Source: a virus
Reading direction: 5' to 3' (one strand)
Length of the DNA stretch: 29,934 nucleotides
Virus record (IMG/VR): IMGVR_UViG_3300037488_000376
Span: 1-29,934 of that record
Shown here in pieces: positions 28,401 through 29,934 of the stretch. Position 1 is the first letter of the stretch. The number at the start of each line of letters is the position of its first letter. The notes beneath the pieces were generated by a model, which searched no databases, had not been told where the DNA came from, and saw only the letters and a program-made list of their open reading frames with translations. The position numbers were made by a program, and so were the translations under genes.

Positions 28401-28573
28401 CTCTTGCTCTTACGCATCTTATAGATCGTAAAGATAGAAGCCACAGCTGATAGCAATAAACAAAATATCTTTAATGCAAATTCTACATCTACCATCCATG
28501 CAGGCACGCTTAATAAAATACTGCTAACTGTACCCGTTATTCCCTCTGCTACTTGCTGCTGATGATTGCTCAT
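28397..28573 (-). CDS. 58-residue single-helix membrane protein of the lysis cassette
   Basis: The frame from ATG 28571-28573 to TGA 28397-28399 encodes MSNHQQQVAEGITGTVSSIL then LSVPAWMVDV and a membrane helix FALKIFCLLLSAVASIFTIY with basic end KMRKSKR. It lies between the endolysin and the holin-like gene, with ATGA overlaps on both sides. A second holin, antiholin or pinholin-like role is possible; topology is consistent with one (or a second weak, ~12-25) membrane helix. It is easily overlooked for its size. Confidence 0.7.
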   Translation of the reverse strand: MSNHQQQVAEGITGTVSSILLSVPAWMVDVEFALKIFCLLLSAVASIFTIYKMRKSKR

Positions 28574-29115
28574 AATTCGTGTAGTAATGTATAGGTAAAT
28601 GACTTCTTACCTGATTTAATGCAGGCTTGGATAAGCTCTTTAAACTGCTTAGGATTATTTAGTACTTGGCATCCAGCACTCCACTTATCTACATTCTTAG
28701 ATTCAGCAGATTCATTAGCGCGATGGATGTTAATTCCAAATAGGCCTGTATCTTCTTTCCCCTGCTCCTCAGCAACGCTATCTTTATCAGCATCGCGAAA
28801 TACAGTTACTTTCTTTGACTGCTTTAATGCAGTGTATTTGCCCTGATGCAAGCCAATAACATAAGTGTCTACGTATTGTCCTACCTTAAGTACTGCTGTG
28901 CCTAAAGAATTCATAGGGCTATTAAGCCAAAATGTACCTGGATTAGTTGTTCCGGTGTACCAATTTACCTGATCACCTTGCACCAATCCGATGAGATCAT
29001 CAAATTTGTTAGGCTCGTTAGCTTTACTTCTAATACCTACCACGTGAATAGTAGGCCACTTATAGCCAAGCTCTGTAAATTGAGCTTTAAGCTCTTCGAT
29101 TGTTGGTGCTTTCAT
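28570..29115 (-). CDS. Probable endolysin with L,D-transpeptidase-like active site
   Basis: The product has 181 residues. The C-terminal half has FGINIHRANESA (H131) and VDKWSAGCQVLNN (S146, C149), which matches the His…S-x-G-C catalytic pattern of the YkuD/L,D-transpeptidase fold with Ala in place of the usual His before Gly. The N-terminus has no signal peptide, so it needs the holin. The middle contains VGIRSKANEPNKFDDLIGLV and is beta-rich. It likely acts on peptidoglycan peptides. The lysis cassette around it (membrane proteins, spanin-like genes) supports the lytic role. The start overlaps the 39-codon gene by 29 bases. Catalytic chemistry (hydrolysis or transpeptidation) cannot be read from sequence. 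Confidence 0.75.
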   Translation of the reverse strand: MKAPTIEELKAQFTELGYKWPTIHVVGIRSKANEPNKFDDLIGLVQGDQVNWYTGTTNPGTFWLNSPMNSLGTAVLKVGQYVDTYVIGLHQGKYTALKQSKKVTVFRDADKDSVAEEQGKEDTGLFGINIHRANESAESKNVDKWSAGCQVLNNPKQFKELIQACIKSGKKSFTYTLLHEL

Positions 29116-29206
29116 TCTTTCTTAATTCTTTATCTCGTTTAGTTAAGTAGACTTTTAGCTTACGCTCATAGTCTTTACGTGTTTGCTCTTCCTTTGTTAT
29201 CTTCAT
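29087..29206 (-). CDS. 39-residue highly charged peptide
   Basis: The frame from ATG 29204-29206 to TAA 29087-29089 encodes MKITKEEQTRKDYERKLKVY then LTKRDKELRKNESTNNRRA. It is a single charged helix, strongly basic. The ATG follows directly on the stop of the connector gene, and its end overlaps the endolysin start by 29 bases. The tight fit supports translation, but such a charged low-complexity frame could also be chance. The function is unknown. Confidence 0.5.
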   Translation of the reverse strand: MKITKEEQTRKDYERKLKVYLTKRDKELRKNESTNNRRA

Positions 29207-29782
29207 TTAGTTAGTAAAGTTTCTAATACTAAATCTATTCCATGGATTTGCTGAATCGTTAGCACTTCTGCTAAATGCGATTTGGCTCTGTCTATTTACT
29301 ACACGAATGGGTGTAATATCAGGGCTAGTATTATTGCTATATTCAGGATAGTCTGAGTTATTAGCGCAAAGGTAATCTACTAAGCGCTGCGTATAGTAGT
29401 TAGCATTCTCACGTGCCATATCTCTTAGAGATGATAGCTCACTTTGAGAGATAGCTGTAGTGTTCTCAGATTGTCGCGTAACTAAGTTACCGTTATCATG
29501 CTTATACATCAGCATAGGATAGAGCTCCACCATGGTCCACCATGCTGTAGGCTTAACTATGTATTCATTTAGCAAAGTCTCATAGACTCCAGCTAACGTG
29601 CCGTTCTCTATCTCATTCTTAATCTTATTAGTTAGATTAGTACCTAGCCATAAAGTAATATACTTATCTTGAGCTAAGTAAATTGCAGGTCTAATTAAGT
29701 TAGTATCTACAGCCTCATTCAGCTGAGTATATTTCTTTAAGAATTCCTCGTTAATGAAAAGTATTTCGGGTGCTATTGCCAT
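29207..29782 (-). CDS. Head-tail connector (adaptor) protein
   Basis: The product has 191 residues. MAIAPEILFINEEFLKKYTQ then AVDTNLIRPAIYLAQDKYIT and LGTNLTNKIKNEIENG recall the gp6/gp15-like adaptor family of Bacteroidota phages, in which a helical bundle N-terminus is followed by a helical segment VKPTAWWTMVELYPMLMYKH. The C-terminus is Asn/Ser-rich. It begins 11 bases after the portal stop, the expected neighbour for a ring that attaches to the portal. It has no membrane segment. Call by motif and position. Confidence 0.7.
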   Translation of the reverse strand: MAIAPEILFINEEFLKKYTQLNEAVDTNLIRPAIYLAQDKYITLWLGTNLTNKIKNEIENGTLAGVYETLLNEYIVKPTAWWTMVELYPMLMYKHDNGNLVTRQSENTTAISQSELSSLRDMARENANYYTQRLVDYLCANNSDYPEYSNNTSPDITPIRVVNRQSQIAFSRSANDSANPWNRFSIRNFTN

Positions 29783-29793
29783 GTTCTTTTAGT

Positions 29794-29934
29794 TTAATTT
29801 GTTCCTGGGTATCTGCCTTGGTCGGGCATGTCAAATGGTCGAGTATTAGCTGTAGCAAAGTCTTTAGCTATATCTTTTAAAGGCATGCCTGCTCTGATTG
29901 CTTTTGCTACTGAGATAGGATCAGATGATTCTAA
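29794..29934 (-). CDS. Portal protein, C-terminal end (same gene as 1-1759)
   Basis: This is the other side of the cut in the circular map. The portal reading frame enters from base 1 (equal to 29808), ends in residues DQGRYPGTN and stops at TAA 29794-29796. Bases 29808-29934 are the duplicated copy of 1-127, so only 14 bases of this piece are new sequence. An open frame through the join, followed 11 bases later by the next gene of the same operon, is the best internal evidence that the genome is circular or circularly permuted. Confidence 0.85.
   Translation of the reverse strand, partial: LESSDPISVAKAIRAGMPLKDIAKDFATANTRPFDMPDQGRYPGTN
29808..29934. repeat. Right copy of 127 bp terminal direct overlap
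   Basis: Exact duplicate of bases 1-127. It falls within coding sequence and not at a gene boundary, which argues against a biological direct terminal repeat and for an assembly overlap of a circular molecule. Confidence 0.95.

Noticed and set aside
1-29934. Integrase, transposase, CRISPR array or toxin-antitoxin pair
   Set aside because: No sequence with the catalytic motifs of integrases or transposases, no regularly spaced repeats, and no convincing toxin-antitoxin pair were seen.

Overview
The window is one complete circular genome of a tailed bacteriophage (29,807 bp unit length). Bases 29808-29934 repeat bases 1-127 exactly, and the portal gene reads open across that join, so the linear ends are an arbitrary cut in a circle. 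The host is most likely a member of the Bacteroidota. The DNA is A+T-rich, start codons are preceded by A-rich leaders and not by Shine-Dalgarno sites, the one clear promoter fits the Bacteroidota form (TTTG, 19 bp, TAnnTTTG), and most structural proteins belong to families familiar from Bacteroidota phages. The long tape measure protein and HK97-type head genes indicate a siphovirus. I see no integrase, recombinase, clear CI-type repressor, tRNA, CRISPR array or insertion sequence.

Every supported gene is on the minus strand, so transcription runs from high to low coordinates. Three blocks follow in that order. (1) Early block, about 27443 down to 22423: a strong promoter with operator-like repeats (27444-27543), then about 14 small genes. 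These include an SSB with a DDEMPF tail, a small helix-turn-helix protein, a stand-alone DnaA domain IV protein, a replisome-organizer C-terminal domain protein and an HNH endonuclease. The block closes at a good intrinsic terminator (22353-22379). (2) Middle block, 22338 down to 17625: a calcineurin-like phosphoesterase, the large terminase, a 485 bp non-coding stretch that looks like a replication origin, a VRR-NUC nuclease, an ECF-type sigma factor, a Cys-rich protein and two small membrane proteins, followed by another terminator-like hairpin near 17500. (3) Late block, from about 17082 down through 1, across the circular join, to 27544: a likely small terminase, tail assembly chaperone with a probable -1 frameshift, tail tip and fibre proteins, tape measure, then protease, scaffold, major capsid, tail tube, portal and connector, and finally lysis (endolysin, two small membrane proteins, two spanin-like proteins).

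The genome encodes no DNA polymerase, primase or replicative helicase that I can recognise. The DnaA-like protein, SSB and candidate origin suggest that it recruits the host replisome. The phage sigma factor is a natural candidate for switching on the late block. The arrangement is unusual in placing tail genes before head genes and in separating the two terminase subunits by about 3.5 kb that contains the candidate origin.

Several real genes are shorter than 60 codons and easy to miss (37, 39, 40, 49, 58 and 59 codons). Most are joined to neighbours by ATGA-type overlaps. The apparent gap at 14832-14986 is coding in the -1 frame of the tail assembly chaperone.
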